From an uncultured Chloroflexota bacterium (lineage in GTDB: Bacteria; Chloroflexota; Anaerolineae; Aggregatilineales; Phototrophicaceae), in NCBI GenBank assembly GCA_937927665.1, contig CALBRY010000021.1:1-32443 (forward strand): a stretch of DNA of 32,443 nucleotides, given 5' to 3'. The translations under genes were made by a program, and so were the position numbers. The notes below the pieces were generated by a model, which did no database searches, was not told the origin of the DNA, and saw only the letters and a list, made by a program, of their open reading frames with translations. Below are positions 23,231-32,170 of the stretch, one piece after another. Each line of letters starts with the position of its first letter. Position 1 is the stretch's first letter.

Positions 23231-24757
23231 TTAGCCCAACGATGCCGCGTCAAACTCGACAAACCAGCGGGTATACAACTCATCGAGTGTGCCATCAGCA
23301 CGCATCGATGCGATACCTGCATTGATTGGTTCAACGAGGTCGGAACCAGCCGGGAAGATGAAACCGAGTTCTTCAGATGTGAGCTCACCACCAATGATGA
23401 TGATTGCATCCGGGTTTGCGCCAATGTAGCCTGCACCCGCATTATCATCCATCAATACTGCGTCCACATCACCCGCGAGCAGCGCCTGAACTGCTACACC
23501 AAATGTTTCAAACGCCTGCACGCGATCCTGACCGACGAGATCGACAGCAGTGTCGTAGTTCGTCGTGCCAATTTGCGAACCAATGACGAGCGATGTATCT
23601 GCCGCGAGGGTGTCACCATCCGTAAAGCGATCTTCACCCGTGCGAGCGAGGATCACCTGCGCGGTGCGAATATAACCATCAGAGAAGTCGACAATTTCAG
23701 CACGTTCGGCAGTGATCGTGATACCGTCCGCTGCCATATCGAACTGCCCCTGCGAAACCGCCGCAATCATGCCATCCCACGAGGTTTCGACATACACCGG
23801 GACGCAGTTCAAACGCGCGCAGAGTTCACCGATTGCGTCATAGTCCCATCCTCTGCCTTCGCCCGTCTGCGGATCACGGAAGTTGAAGGGAATATAGGCG
23901 TTTTCGATTGCAACGGTAATTTCACGTCCGCCGAGATCAGGAAGTTCAACCGCTTCGGTGAACGACATCGTTGCTGCATCGAATTCTTCAAACCAGCGGG
24001 TGTACAGCGTATCGAGTGTGCCATCATCACGCATTGAAGCAAGCGCCGCATTGACGGGTTCAACGAGGTCAGAACCAGCCGGGAAGATGAAACCGAGTTC
24101 TTCGGAAGTCAGCTCACCACCAATGATGACAATTGCATCCGGGTTTGCGCCAATGTAGCCTGCGCCTGCATTGTCGTCCATCAATACTGCGTCCACATCG
24201 CCCGCGAGCAGTGCTTGAACGGCTACGCCGAATGTTTCGAATGCTTGCACACGATCCTGACCGACGAGATCGACGGCGGTATCGTAGTTCGTTGTGCCAA
24301 TCTGAGAACCGATGATCAGCGAAGTGTCCGCCGCGAGGGTGTCGCCATCCGTAAAGCGATCTTCACCCGTGCGGGCAAGGATCACCTGCGCGGTGCGAAT
24401 ATAACCATCGGAGAAATCGACAATTTCAGCACGTTCGGCGGTGATCGTGATGCCATCTGCCGCCATATCGAACTGCCCCTGTGAAACCGCCGCAATCATG
24501 CCATCCCACGAGGTTTCGACGTATACCGGGACGCAGTTTAAACGCGTGCAAATCTCATTGATCGCGTCATAGTCCCACCCTCTGCCTTCGCCCGTCTGCG
24601 GATCACGGAAGTTGAACGGGAGGTAGGCGTTTTCGACCGCCACGGTGATTTCACGTCCGCCGAGATCGGGCAGCGCATCTTGCGCCGCAACCACCAAAGC
24701 GGACGAGAGGAGAAATACCAGCAGGAATCCCAACAGCGTGAAGCGAGAACGTTTCAT
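23231..24757 (-). CDS. Amino-acid-binding protein with two tandem SBP_bac_3 domains
   Basis: Extracytoplasmic receptor for the adjacent permease. A signal peptide (about 1-25, ending VVAAQD, no lipobox Cys) precedes two near-identical family-3 solute-binding domains: residues 29-271 and 272-508. Both contain GGREITVA(V/I)[56 protein letters not shown] and [19 protein letters not shown]. Only about a dozen residues differ between the copies, several conservative. The ligand-site Arg/Asp positions appear intact in both. Tandem receptor domains are known in some ABC importers, but usually fused to the permease; here they form a free protein. Lack of a lipid anchor is odd for a single-membrane organism unless it is retained otherwise. 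The ATG at 24757 has GAGG seven bases upstream. Confidence 0.94.
   Translation of the reverse strand: MKRSRFTLLGFLLVFLLSSALVVAAQDALPDLGGREITVAVENAYLPFNFRDPQTGEGRGWDYDAINEICTRLNCVPVYVETSWDGMIAAVSQGQFDMAADGITITAERAEIVDFSDGYIRTAQVILARTGEDRFTDGDTLAADTSLIIGSQIGTTNYDTAVDLVGQDRVQAFETFGVAVQALLAGDVDAVLMDDNAGAGYIGANPDAIVIIGGELTSEELGFIFPAGSDLVEPVNAALASMRDDGTLDTLYTRWFEEFDAATMSFTEAVELPDLGGREITVAIENAYIPFNFRDPQTGEGRGWDYDAIGELCARLNCVPVYVETSWDGMIAAVSQGQFDMAADGITITAERAEIVDFSDGYIRTAQVILARTGEDRFTDGDTLAADTSLVIGSQIGTTNYDTAVDLVGQDRVQAFETFGVAVQALLAGDVDAVLMDDNAGAGYIGANPDAIIIIGGELTSEELGFIFPAGSDLVEPINAGIASMRADGTLDELYTRWFVEFDAASLG
23234..23944 (-). repeat. Tandem duplication, copy B (second domain of binding protein)
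   Basis: The second copy of a 729-bp (243-codon) in-frame direct repeat; aligned landmarks such as TCAACGAGGT at 23331 and 24060 are exactly 729 bases apart. Differences from copy A are mostly at third codon positions, so both copies have been kept under protein-level constraint since duplication. Confidence 0.9.
23945..24673 (-). repeat. Tandem duplication, copy A (first domain of binding protein)
   Basis: The first copy of the 729-bp repeat unit, beginning just after the signal-peptide coding region. It ends with a short linker ([13 protein letters not shown]) that is the only clearly divergent stretch between units. Confidence 0.9.
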
Positions 24758-24797
24758 CTTGATACCTCGTTAAGCGTTGCAGGTGAACGCCTAAAGT

Positions 24798-25559
24798 TTA
24801 ACGAGTTTTTGCCAGCACGTAAACTCCACCTGCCGATTCATCTTGAAAATCAACTGCGTGGTAGCCCCGATCGAATGCCCATCCGAACGCCGCACGCAGC
24901 GCCAGACGCCACTCAAGCCGTGCCTCATAGGAAAGGTCTTTCAGAACACCGGGGATGTGGATCAACAGAGGTCTGTTTGAATCAGTGGGCAATGCGACAC
25001 GCGGATGACCGTTTTCGATTTTCAAAATCGACAAAGGATCTCGCTCACGTGCAAGCCGTGGCAAATCGTGAATATCCCAGACTGCTTCGAGCCGATCTGA
25101 CGGCATGCCGCGATTAATTCCGTCCGTCATACGCCCGTAAAAATCGACGTGATACTGGGCAGCACGTGCGCCGAGCAAGTGCAGATTTAGGTGAGCATTG
25201 CCACGTTGAAGCGGATCGAACGTCCAGCGAATTTCTCGGTAGCCATGTTCACGCGCCCATCGCCGCTGAAACCGTTTGAGTTCCGATCCAATACCTTTAC
25301 CCTGATATGCAGGATGTACAGCTGTCATGTGTGACCAGAGTATCCAACCTTCTGGGCGCGGCGCGGGAAATCCGAAAGCAACGCCGACGATCTCTGCCTC
25401 ATCGTAAGCGCCGATCAGAACGCCGCCATTCACCGTAACAGCGCGCAGTAAATGATAGGGAACGGCATCGCGGGGATCGAGATCCCAGACCTGAATTTCG
25501 AGATCAACGACGTGCTCAAGTTCTCCAACGTCGTTGATCACAAGATAGTTAATGTTCAT
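24798..25559 (-). CDS. GNAT-superfamily acetyltransferase (COG3375-like)
   Basis: 253 residues. The GNAT core lies in about 5-135, with strands around VLIGAYDEAEIVGVAFGFPA, WSHMTAVHPAYQGKGIGSELK (acetyl-CoA-binding Q/R-x-x-G-x-G as QGKGIG) and REHGYREIRWTFDPLQRGNA. The WTFDPLQRGNAHLNLHLLGA stretch and a long C-terminal extension (about 140-253) match a group of uncharacterised predicted acetyltransferases; the acceptor is unknown. The ATG at 25559-25557 overlaps the stop of the small membrane-protein gene (ATGA). It closes the housekeeping run; an imperfect hairpin (24768-24803) spans its stop. Confidence 0.88.
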   Translation of the reverse strand: MNINYLVINDVGELEHVVDLEIQVWDLDPRDAVPYHLLRAVTVNGGVLIGAYDEAEIVGVAFGFPAPRPEGWILWSHMTAVHPAYQGKGIGSELKRFQRRWAREHGYREIRWTFDPLQRGNAHLNLHLLGARAAQYHVDFYGRMTDGINRGMPSDRLEAVWDIHDLPRLARERDPLSILKIENGHPRVALPTDSNRPLLIHIPGVLKDLSYEARLEWRLALRAAFGWAFDRGYHAVDFQDESAGGVYVLAKTR

Positions 25560-25804
25560 CCGCCCAATGGCTCAACAAGCAGCAATCCGATAAAGGCAAC
25601 GATAATCCCGAGATGATGCGTAATTGACCACGCCAGATCAAGTACGGGTTGGGGGGAAGCGAGATTAACGAGATGGATAACAAAACTGATGATCACTAAC
25701 CCGATACCGAGAACCGTCAACAGACCTCGTTTGGCGGCAAGCGTCGATGAAAGACTCTCAAGCAGGCGAGAAAGGAAACGTGATCGATCGATCCATTTGA
25801 ACAT
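25556..25804 (-). CDS. Small two-helix membrane protein, unknown function
   Basis: 82 residues: a basic, Arg/Lys-rich N-terminus (FKWIDRSRFLSRLLESL...AAKRG) and two hydrophobic helices (about 28-50 and 62-79) joined by a short loop. No family recognised. The ATG at 25804-25802 is five bases downstream of the hflX stop, and its stop overlaps the GNAT start. The tight coupling on both sides and membrane-like composition support a real gene. Confidence 0.75.
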   Translation of the reverse strand: MFKWIDRSRFLSRLLESLSSTLAAKRGLLTVLGIGLVIISFVIHLVNLASPQPVLDLAWSITHHLGIIVAFIGLLLVEPLGG

Positions 25805-25809
25805 ACGGG

Positions 25810-27171
25810 TTAGACCTCGAATGCTTTGTAGCGCTCATAGAGGTAAATAGGCATTTGTAACTGAAGCCGGATACCGTTTTCGAGATGTTCCATATTCTCG
25901 ACAGATGCCAGATCGTGCAGCATCGAAACTACATCACCGCGTTCATACGGGATATGCATCACCGCATGAACTGTTGCGCGATTCAAGGCATCTTCAGCGG
26001 CAGTCAGCAACCCATCAAGATTCTGCTTCTTCGCCGCCGAAACCGTCACTTGGGCGACATAGTCTTCCGGATTCGGAATCTCTGGAAGCGTGTCTCCATC
26101 CCATTGATCGACTTTGTTCCAGACGAGCAATCGCGGGATCGGCGGAACATCAATTTCGGCAAGGGTATCCTCGACAGTTTCAACATGCTGAACTGCATTC
26201 GGATGATTGACATCCACCACAACCATAATCAGATCGGCTTCGCTGATTTCTTCCAATGTGGCGCGAAACGCTGCAACCAGAGTTGTCGGCAGTTTTTGAA
26301 TGAATCCCACAGTATCGGTGATGAGTGTTTGTCTTCCGGAGGGAAGGTTTAAGCGGCGCGTCGTTGGATCAAGCGTAGCGAACAACTGATCCGCGACATA
26401 CACATCTGCACCGGTCAACGCCCGCAGCAGTGTGGATTTTCCCGCATTGGTATAGCCAACAATCGCGATCATCGGGATTTTGGCACGGTCACGCTGTGCG
26501 CGATGACGACTGCGGTGATTACGCACCTGCTCGATCTCACTTCTTAGGTGGGTGATGCGGCGGCGAATCTCGCGGCGGTCAACTTCCAACTGAGTTTCAC
26601 CGGGACCGCGCAAACCAACGCCGCCCGTACCGCCGCGTCCCGCACCGCCACCTGCCTGACGCGCAAGGTGTGTCCATTGGCGGGTCAAACGCGGCAGTCG
26701 ATATTCATACTGTGCGAGTTCGACCTGAAGCGCCCCTTCGCGGGTGCTGGCGTGCTGCGCGAAGATATCAAGGATCAATGCTGAACGATCCAGCACTTTG
26801 ACTTCCTCGCCAAAGCGCTTTTCAAGCTCACGTTGGTGACGCGGAGATAATTCATCGTCAAACACAACGACTTTTGCCTCGGATGCTAGAAGCGTCTGCC
26901 CGATCTCCTCGACTTTACCCGATCCGATAAAGGTTGCGGAGTCGATTTGATTCAAGTTCTGGGTTGTTTGCGCGACAACGTTCATGCCGGCTGTATCAGC
27001 AAGCTGCGCCAGTTCTTCCAGTGAGTCTTGCGTGTTTAGCAAGGGACGACTACCGCGCAAGGCAACGCCCACCAGAACAGCACGTTCTGATGGAGCGCTG
27101 GTGTATTTCTCATTTGTATGATCGGTCATAAGGTGTCTTAATCTCGGTGGTTCACGATTATCTTTGAGCAT
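25810..27171 (-). CDS. hflX: GTPase HflX (ribosome-associated)
   Basis: TRAFAC-class GTPase that splits or rescues stalled ribosomes. Of 453 residues, the N-terminal HflX domain (about 30-170) includes FIGSGKVEEI, VVVFDDELSPRHQRELE and HASTREGALQVELAQYEYRL. The glycine-rich linker AGGGAGRGGTGGVGLRGPGE and a coiled segment lead to the G domain: G1 GYTNAGKST (239-247), switch I LFATLDPTTR, G3 DTVGFIQKLP (Asp286), G4 NKVD (352-355). All are intact. The ATG at 27171 overlaps the aminotransferase 3' end by 14 bases. An internal ATG at 27129 (residue 15) is equally plausible because the first residues are not conserved and neither has a strong ribosome-binding site. It is part of a long minus-strand run. 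Confidence 0.95.
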   Translation of the reverse strand: MLKDNREPPRLRHLMTDHTNEKYTSAPSERAVLVGVALRGSRPLLNTQDSLEELAQLADTAGMNVVAQTTQNLNQIDSATFIGSGKVEEIGQTLLASEAKVVVFDDELSPRHQRELEKRFGEEVKVLDRSALILDIFAQHASTREGALQVELAQYEYRLPRLTRQWTHLARQAGGGAGRGGTGGVGLRGPGETQLEVDRREIRRRITHLRSEIEQVRNHRSRHRAQRDRAKIPMIAIVGYTNAGKSTLLRALTGADVYVADQLFATLDPTTRRLNLPSGRQTLITDTVGFIQKLPTTLVAAFRATLEEISEADLIMVVVDVNHPNAVQHVETVEDTLAEIDVPPIPRLLVWNKVDQWDGDTLPEIPNPEDYVAQVTVSAAKKQNLDGLLTAAEDALNRATVHAVMHIPYERGDVVSMLHDLASVENMEHLENGIRLQLQMPIYLYERYKAFEV

Positions 27172-28330
27172 ACCACGTTTTCAAACGTTCAAGCGCAGTA
27201 TGCAAACGGTCTTCTGGTGTGGCAATGCTGAAGCGCACATATGCTTTTCCACCCGGTCCGTAGAACTCACCGGGAGCAAGCGAAACATTCGCATCAACCA
27301 GCGCCGATTCAGCATAGTCTACCCCGTCACCGCTTTCGGTTTTCGCCCAGATGTAGAGCGACCCCTTTGGCGTGTGTGCGCTTAAGCCAATCGACGGGAG
27401 CGCTTGAAGGATGAGATCGCGGCGGCGCTGATAAACTTGATTACGCTGATCGACCCAATCCTGAGTCACAGTATCGAGTGCCACGATTCCTGCATCGTAA
27501 ACTGCGCGAAAATGCCCGCTGTCCATGTTGCTCTTGATGTTGAGCAGGGTTTTAAGCGCTGTCTGCGATCCTACTGCCGCACCGAGCCGCCAGCCCGCCA
27601 TATTGTACGTTTTCGAAAAAGAAATGAACTCGACAGCATGATCGAGTGCGCCGGGTGCTTCGAGTGCGCTCCCAGCGCGATAGCCATCAAATGTGACATC
27701 GCAGTATGGGTTATCGGATGCTAGCAAAATCCCATGCCGAGCGCAAAACTCGATCATTCGCGCATAGAAGCTTGTATCTACCGTCGCGCCGGTCGGATTA
27801 TTGGGGTAGTTCACCCACAGGATTTTACTCCGCTCAAGTACGTCCTGCGGAATCGCATCCAGATCAGGCGTGAAACCGAGATGCTCAGGAGTTGGGATAA
27901 AGTAAGCATCCCCATCTGCCAGATACGCACCCATTGAATACGCCGGGTAGCCGACATCAGGCACAAGAACTGTGTCACCATCATCGACAAATCCCAGAAT
28001 CAGGTTGACGATTCCTTCTTTACTGCCCAAAAGCGGCAGCACTTCTTTTTCGGGATCGACCGTCACGCCGAACCGCCGCTGATAATAGCGTGCGACCGCT
28101 TCGCGGAACTGCGGCGTGCCTTTATACCCCGCATAACCATGATGATCGGCGGTGGATGCTGACCGCGCGAGTGCGTCGATCACTTGTGTGGGCGGCGGCA
28201 TATCCGGGCTGCCCACATCAAGATTGATCACGTCTAACCCGTGCATCGTCATTTCGCGAACGCGCTGCGTCAGCGCCGCGAATGGATACACGGGCAAATG
28301 TCCCAAACGCCTTGCAGGAAGGGGTGCCAA
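27158..28330 (-). CDS. Class I/II PLP aminotransferase, LL-diaminopimelate-aminotransferase-like
   Basis: Fold-type I aminotransferase of 390 residues. Motifs: INLDVGSPDMPPP (substrate region), YAGYKGTPQFREAVARYY, LLGSKEGIVNLILGF (phosphate-binding), ILWVNYPNNPTGA, LLASDNPYCDVTFDG (Asp/Tyr of the PLP site), ISFSKTYNMAGWRLG with the PLP lysine in SFSKT, and the C-terminal VRFSIA (substrate-carboxylate Arg). The sequence type resembles DapL-like enzymes that make LL-diaminopimelate from tetrahydrodipicolinate, common in Chloroflexota. Specificity is nonetheless uncertain, and aspartate/alanine-type activity is possible. I use the TTG at 28330-28328 because AGGA lies seven bases upstream and the N-terminus fits the family. 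No other lysine-pathway gene is nearby. Confidence 0.88.
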   Translation of the reverse strand: MAPLPARRLGHLPVYPFAALTQRVREMTMHGLDVINLDVGSPDMPPPTQVIDALARSASTADHHGYAGYKGTPQFREAVARYYQRRFGVTVDPEKEVLPLLGSKEGIVNLILGFVDDGDTVLVPDVGYPAYSMGAYLADGDAYFIPTPEHLGFTPDLDAIPQDVLERSKILWVNYPNNPTGATVDTSFYARMIEFCARHGILLASDNPYCDVTFDGYRAGSALEAPGALDHAVEFISFSKTYNMAGWRLGAAVGSQTALKTLLNIKSNMDSGHFRAVYDAGIVALDTVTQDWVDQRNQVYQRRRDLILQALPSIGLSAHTPKGSLYIWAKTESGDGVDYAESALVDANVSLAPGEFYGPGGKAYVRFSIATPEDRLHTALERLKTWYAQR

Positions 28331-28343
28331 AGTGAAATCCTAT

Positions 28344-29468
28344 CTATCCAGAAATGCGCGTGATGAGTCCGCCGCGCTCAAGGAATTCCTGCAGCACGCG
28401 CCCGACTCGCTCTAAACTTTCCGCGCTTATTCTATCCATTGTATCAAGAGTCGTGTGCCAGTATTCGTATTCAAGGTCGATGATATCGACTGAGGGAATC
28501 CCACGCTGCAAGAACGGCACATGATCATCGGTGATTGAACCGCGCGCTTCGCTTGGGAACTGTTCCTCATAGCCTAATTCTTGGGCAATTCCCCAAATAG
28601 CGTTGGTATATTCCGCAGCATACGATACAGAGTAGCCTTCCTGCGGGAATCGCTGATCGACCTCGCCAACCAGATCGACCAGAATCATGAGCGCGATTGG
28701 ATCGGTGGTCAGATCGAGACTCTGTGCGTATAGGCTTGATCCGACAATATAGCCCGCGCTTGATGGGTGCGCTTGCGTCCACGGCTCAATTCTGCCGTTG
28801 TCTTCCGCATCGAAGAATACCAACCGGATTTGCATGTTCGGTGTGTACGATTGGCTGAGCACACGCGCCAGTTCCAGCAGTACACCGACACCACTTCCGC
28901 CGTCATTCGCTCCCGGCATAAATTCACCATGAAGCGCCTCGTCAGGGTCATGATCGGCGTAGATGCGCGAATCATAGTGCGCGCCAATGATGATCTTGCC
29001 GTTTTCCGGAGTTCCAAACGTCGCGACAAGATTCCGTACGGGAACGAAAAGTTCACCGACCTGTACATCTCGCCAACCTTCAGAATCAGCCCCCGATGTG
29101 TTGATCTGCCCACTCAGGGCATCCTGAAGCGTGAACGGTTGCCAATCTTCCAATGTTTGACGTGCGGCATCAGAAAATGTCGAAGGATCGCCTAAGCTGA
29201 CGATATGCCAATCTTCGGACGTTTCCCATCCGTAGCTTTCAAGTTTTTCGAGGATCAGATTGCCCGCAATATAACTCCCAAGTGTTGCTGTCTGTCGAAA
29301 TCCAGCATTCACATGATCAGCAACATGCTGATATGCAAGATCGCCGCTGAATTGATCAGGAAGTACATCGTCTTGAGCAGTGGTCAGCACAGGCGCGGCA
29401 AAGGCAGTTAGCGCAAGCAGTAAAACGAGATTGGCAAAAAGAAAGGCGCGGCGGATTCGATTGATCAA
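28344..29468 (-). CDS. Secreted M28 metallopeptidase / glutaminyl-cyclase-like protein
   Basis: 374 residues with an N-terminal signal peptide (about 1-31), so it acts outside the membrane. The M28 zinc-site motifs are all present: [10 protein letters not shown] (His164), [19 protein letters not shown] (Asp189), FFDAEDNG (Glu222-Asp223), LVDLVGEVD (Asp265) and [11 protein letters not shown] (His338). The block [20 protein letters not shown] ahead of the last histidine is characteristic of the glutaminyl-peptide cyclotransferase branch (M28C) more than of classical aminopeptidases. It may therefore form pyroglutamate N-termini rather than cut peptides; I keep both options open. The ATG at 29468 overlaps the trmFO stop (ATGA), an odd pairing of a tRNA enzyme with a secreted enzyme. 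Confidence 0.9.
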   Translation of the reverse strand: MINRIRRAFLFANLVLLLALTAFAAPVLTTAQDDVLPDQFSGDLAYQHVADHVNAGFRQTATLGSYIAGNLILEKLESYGWETSEDWHIVSLGDPSTFSDAARQTLEDWQPFTLQDALSGQINTSGADSEGWRDVQVGELFVPVRNLVATFGTPENGKIIIGAHYDSRIYADHDPDEALHGEFMPGANDGGSGVGVLLELARVLSQSYTPNMQIRLVFFDAEDNGRIEPWTQAHPSSAGYIVGSSLYAQSLDLTTDPIALMILVDLVGEVDQRFPQEGYSVSYAAEYTNAIWGIAQELGYEEQFPSEARGSITDDHVPFLQRGIPSVDIIDLEYEYWHTTLDTMDRISAESLERVGRVLQEFLERGGLITRISG

Positions 29469-30823
29469 GAGATTGTCTCCGTGATGGGAATGAGATACGG
29501 ATCAGCAGATTCGATCAGGGCGGCGCGCATATCGTTTAGCGCGCGTGCCACATAAGCGAGATAGCGCTGACGTTTGTCTTTGACGTGTGTTTCGAGTTCC
29601 GGCAGTATGCCGAAATTCGCTTTCATCGGCTGGAACGTATCCGGTTCGGCGTGAGTGACATAATGGCACAAAGCGCCAAGCATGGTTGTCGGCGGCAGGG
29701 TGAGCGGCGTTTTTTCTTGCAGAAGGCGCGCCATATTCACCCCGGCAACCAGTCCGGTTGCCACATTCCCCATGTAGCCTTCCACGCCGGTGATTTGACC
29801 TGCAAAGAATAGATCACCGCGCTGGCGAAACTGCATGGTCGCATGGAGCAGGGTAGGCGCGTTGATAAACGTATTGCGATGCATTTGCCCCATACGAACG
29901 AACTCGGCATTCGCCAAGCCGGGGATCATTCGCAGAACGCGTTCTTGATCACCCCATTTTAGATTTGTTTGGAAGCCTACCAGATTATACAGGCTGCCCG
30001 CGAGGTTATCCTGTCGAAGCTGAACAATCGCGTAGAAGCGTTTTCCGGTACGGGGATCGTGCAGTCCTACGGGGCGCATCGGTCCAAAAGCAAGCGCTTT
30101 ATGTCCCCGCGCAGCGATTTGCTCGATAGGCAGGCAGCCATCAAAGAAACGCGGGTCTTCTTGCTCGAAATCGCGGAGTTCGGCACGTTCCGCCGCAAGC
30201 ACTGCCGCGACAAAAGCATCATACTCATTACGAGTCATCGGGCAGTTGATGTAATCACCTTCAGCATCATCTCCACGGCCGTAACGATTGGCGCGAAAAG
30301 CAATGGTCATGTCGATGCTTTCGGCAGTCACGATCGGAGCGAGAGCATCATAAAAATACAGATACTCCTGACCGGTCAGCTTACCGATCTCAGCCGCCAA
30401 TCCCGGGGAGGTCAATGGACCTGTCGCGATGATCGTCGGTTCGTCGGGGATGTGTGTGATTTCTTCGCGGATGACCGTAACGTTCGGGTGAGTCGCCAGT
30501 GCTTCTGTGACGGATGCAGAAAATGCTTCTCTATCGACCGCCAGCGCACCACCAGCGGGAAGTGAAGCGCGCTCTGCTCGATCCAGAAGCAGCGATTTGA
30601 ACATATCCAACTCGGTTTTTAATAAGCCGGGGGCGCGATCCGGCAGTTTTGAACCGAATGAATTACTGCATACCAGTTCCCCAAGCCGATCGGACACGTG
30701 CGCACCGGTGGTCTTATGGGGGCGCATCTCATATAGATCGACGCGGAAGCCGCGTTGGGCAAGCTGCCACGCGGCTTCCGAACCCGCCAATCCACCTCCA
30801 ACGACGATTACTTTTTTCGTCAT
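29465..30823 (-). CDS. trmFO: Folate-dependent tRNA U54 methyltransferase TrmFO
   Basis: FAD enzyme that makes 5-methyluridine 54 in tRNA using methylenetetrahydrofolate. The 452 residues are typical. The FAD-binding N-terminus is [18 protein letters not shown] (Gly9-Gly14). The block [13 protein letters not shown] holds Cys52, and [12 protein letters not shown] holds Cys230, matching the two functional cysteines of the family. Also present are [19 protein letters not shown] and the C-terminal [14 protein letters not shown]. The ATG at 30823-30821 lacks a clear Shine-Dalgarno and lies 16 bases after the fabF stop, suggesting coupling. Confidence 0.97.
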   Translation of the reverse strand: MTKKVIVVGGGLAGSEAAWQLAQRGFRVDLYEMRPHKTTGAHVSDRLGELVCSNSFGSKLPDRAPGLLKTELDMFKSLLLDRAERASLPAGGALAVDREAFSASVTEALATHPNVTVIREEITHIPDEPTIIATGPLTSPGLAAEIGKLTGQEYLYFYDALAPIVTAESIDMTIAFRANRYGRGDDAEGDYINCPMTRNEYDAFVAAVLAAERAELRDFEQEDPRFFDGCLPIEQIAARGHKALAFGPMRPVGLHDPRTGKRFYAIVQLRQDNLAGSLYNLVGFQTNLKWGDQERVLRMIPGLANAEFVRMGQMHRNTFINAPTLLHATMQFRQRGDLFFAGQITGVEGYMGNVATGLVAGVNMARLLQEKTPLTLPPTTMLGALCHYVTHAEPDTFQPMKANFGILPELETHVKDKRQRYLAYVARALNDMRAALIESADPYLIPITETIS

Positions 30824-30839
30824 GTGGGAAGTTCTCGCG

Positions 30840-32102
30840 CTACATCTTGCTCAGGATGATGGTGGCGTTTTGACCGCCCAAGCCGAAGCTGTTCGACAGC
30901 ACCGTCTTCAGGTTTTTGAATTCACGCGCCACGTTTGGAACATAATCCAGATCGCAGTCGGGATCCGGCGTTTCGTAGTTGATTGTCGGATGAATCACGC
31001 CGTCAACAAGACTCATCACTGAGGCGATGATCTCAATTGCACCTGACGCGCCGAGCGCATGACCGAGCATGCTCTTGGTCGAGCTGATCGGGATGTTATA
31101 CGCTTGTTCGCCGAACACTTTCTTAATCGCCAGCGTTTCCATCGCATCGTTTGACTGCGTGGATGTGCCGTGCGCGTTGATGTACTGAATATCTTCAGGA
31201 CTCACATGGGCATCCTGAAGCGCCCACAACATTGAGCGGGTAGCGCCGCCTGCTTCAGGGTCAAGCGCTGCGATGTGATACGCATCGGATGACGCCGCAT
31301 GACCGAGAATTTCGGCGTAAATACGCGCACCGCGTTTGAGCGCATGGGCAAGGCTTTCCACAACGAGAACGCCACAGCCTTCGCTGTAGACAAACCCGTT
31401 GCGATTCTTATCGAACGGACGGCTCGCAGCAGAGGGATTGTCGTTGTAACCAGTCGCGAGCGCATCCATCGCTTCAAATCCGGCGATGGCGTAATCCTGA
31501 AATACCGATTCGACACCGCCCGTGATGATCAGATCAGCGCGCCCGCTGCGGATTTTATCGGCGGCTTCGCCAACCGATTGTGTGCCTGCGGCACATGCTG
31601 TTGAAGGCGAGAGCAGCGGTCCAAATGCTTTGAAGAAGCGGCTGATATAATGTCCCGGCATATTCGGCAGGGAATTGATCAGCGCCAACGGATTCGGGCG
31701 CTTGAAGCCGGAAGCGCGATATTTGGCTGTGCTTTGATCGCCCGTTTCGTGTGAACCGAGGGTCGTTCCCATCACTACACCAACGCGATCGCCTTCAGCT
31801 TCAATATCGGGTTGAGTCAGTCCTGCATCTTCAACTGCCATTTGAGCGGCGACCAGCGCGAATTGAGAGGCACGACCCATGCGGCGAGCTTCTTTGTGCT
31901 CAATGAAGTCAGTTGCGCTAAAACCGCGCACTTCACCACCAATTTTGACGGGAACATGTTCAATCGGAATCGTTTCGATGCGGCGAATCCCCGATTTACC
32001 GCTCTTCAACCCGTCCCATAACGTTTTGACTCCACCCAACGCTGTGATCGCACCCATTCCGGTAATCACGACACGCGGGCGACCGTTTCTCAATAGTTCC
32101 AT
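30840..32102 (-). CDS. fabF: Beta-ketoacyl-[acyl-carrier-protein] synthase II
   Basis: Elongating condensing enzyme of type II fatty-acid synthesis; joins malonyl-ACP to an acyl chain. 420 residues with the complete catalytic triad: Cys170 in [11 protein letters not shown], His311 in NAHGTST and His348 in [12 protein letters not shown], plus the C-terminal [14 protein letters not shown]. The N-terminus [15 protein letters not shown] is standard; the ATG at 32102-32100 has AGAGG six bases upstream. It follows plsX by 68 bases, within which lies a perfect 8-bp hairpin just upstream of the ribosome-binding site. It probably belongs to a plsX-fabF-trmFO operon. Confidence 0.97.
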   Translation of the reverse strand: MELLRNGRPRVVITGMGAITALGGVKTLWDGLKSGKSGIRRIETIPIEHVPVKIGGEVRGFSATDFIEHKEARRMGRASQFALVAAQMAVEDAGLTQPDIEAEGDRVGVVMGTTLGSHETGDQSTAKYRASGFKRPNPLALINSLPNMPGHYISRFFKAFGPLLSPSTACAAGTQSVGEAADKIRSGRADLIITGGVESVFQDYAIAGFEAMDALATGYNDNPSAASRPFDKNRNGFVYSEGCGVLVVESLAHALKRGARIYAEILGHAASSDAYHIAALDPEAGGATRSMLWALQDAHVSPEDIQYINAHGTSTQSNDAMETLAIKKVFGEQAYNIPISSTKSMLGHALGASGAIEIIASVMSLVDGVIHPTINYETPDPDCDLDYVPNVAREFKNLKTVLSNSFGLGGQNATIILSKM

Positions 32103-32112
32103 GGTTTCCTCT

Positions 32113-32138
32113 TGCGGCTATAGGCTGGACTAGCCGCA
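32113..32138 (-). promoter_or_regulatory. Hairpin in the plsX-fabF intergenic region, just upstream of the fabF ribosome-binding site
   Basis: TGCGGCTA (32113-32120) and TAGCCGCA (32131-32138) form a perfect 8-bp stem around a 10-base loop. On the minus strand the stem ends directly before AGAGGAAACC and the fabF ATG. There is no U-run, so it is more likely a processing, stability or translation-control element than a terminator. Confidence 0.45.
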
Positions 32139-32170
32139 GTCCCCCTTTCAAATTGGTTGAATTGCTTCCA

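Noticed and set aside
23234..24673. Long direct repeat considered as a mobile element or composite duplication
   Set aside because: The unit is exactly 243 codons inside one reading frame, with no transposase, terminal inverted repeats or flanking target duplication.
24768..24803. Imperfect hairpin near the GNAT stop as a terminator
   Set aside because: Pairing is interrupted by a seven-base bulge, and on the gene's strand no T-run follows; the T-run lies on the strand with no gene.
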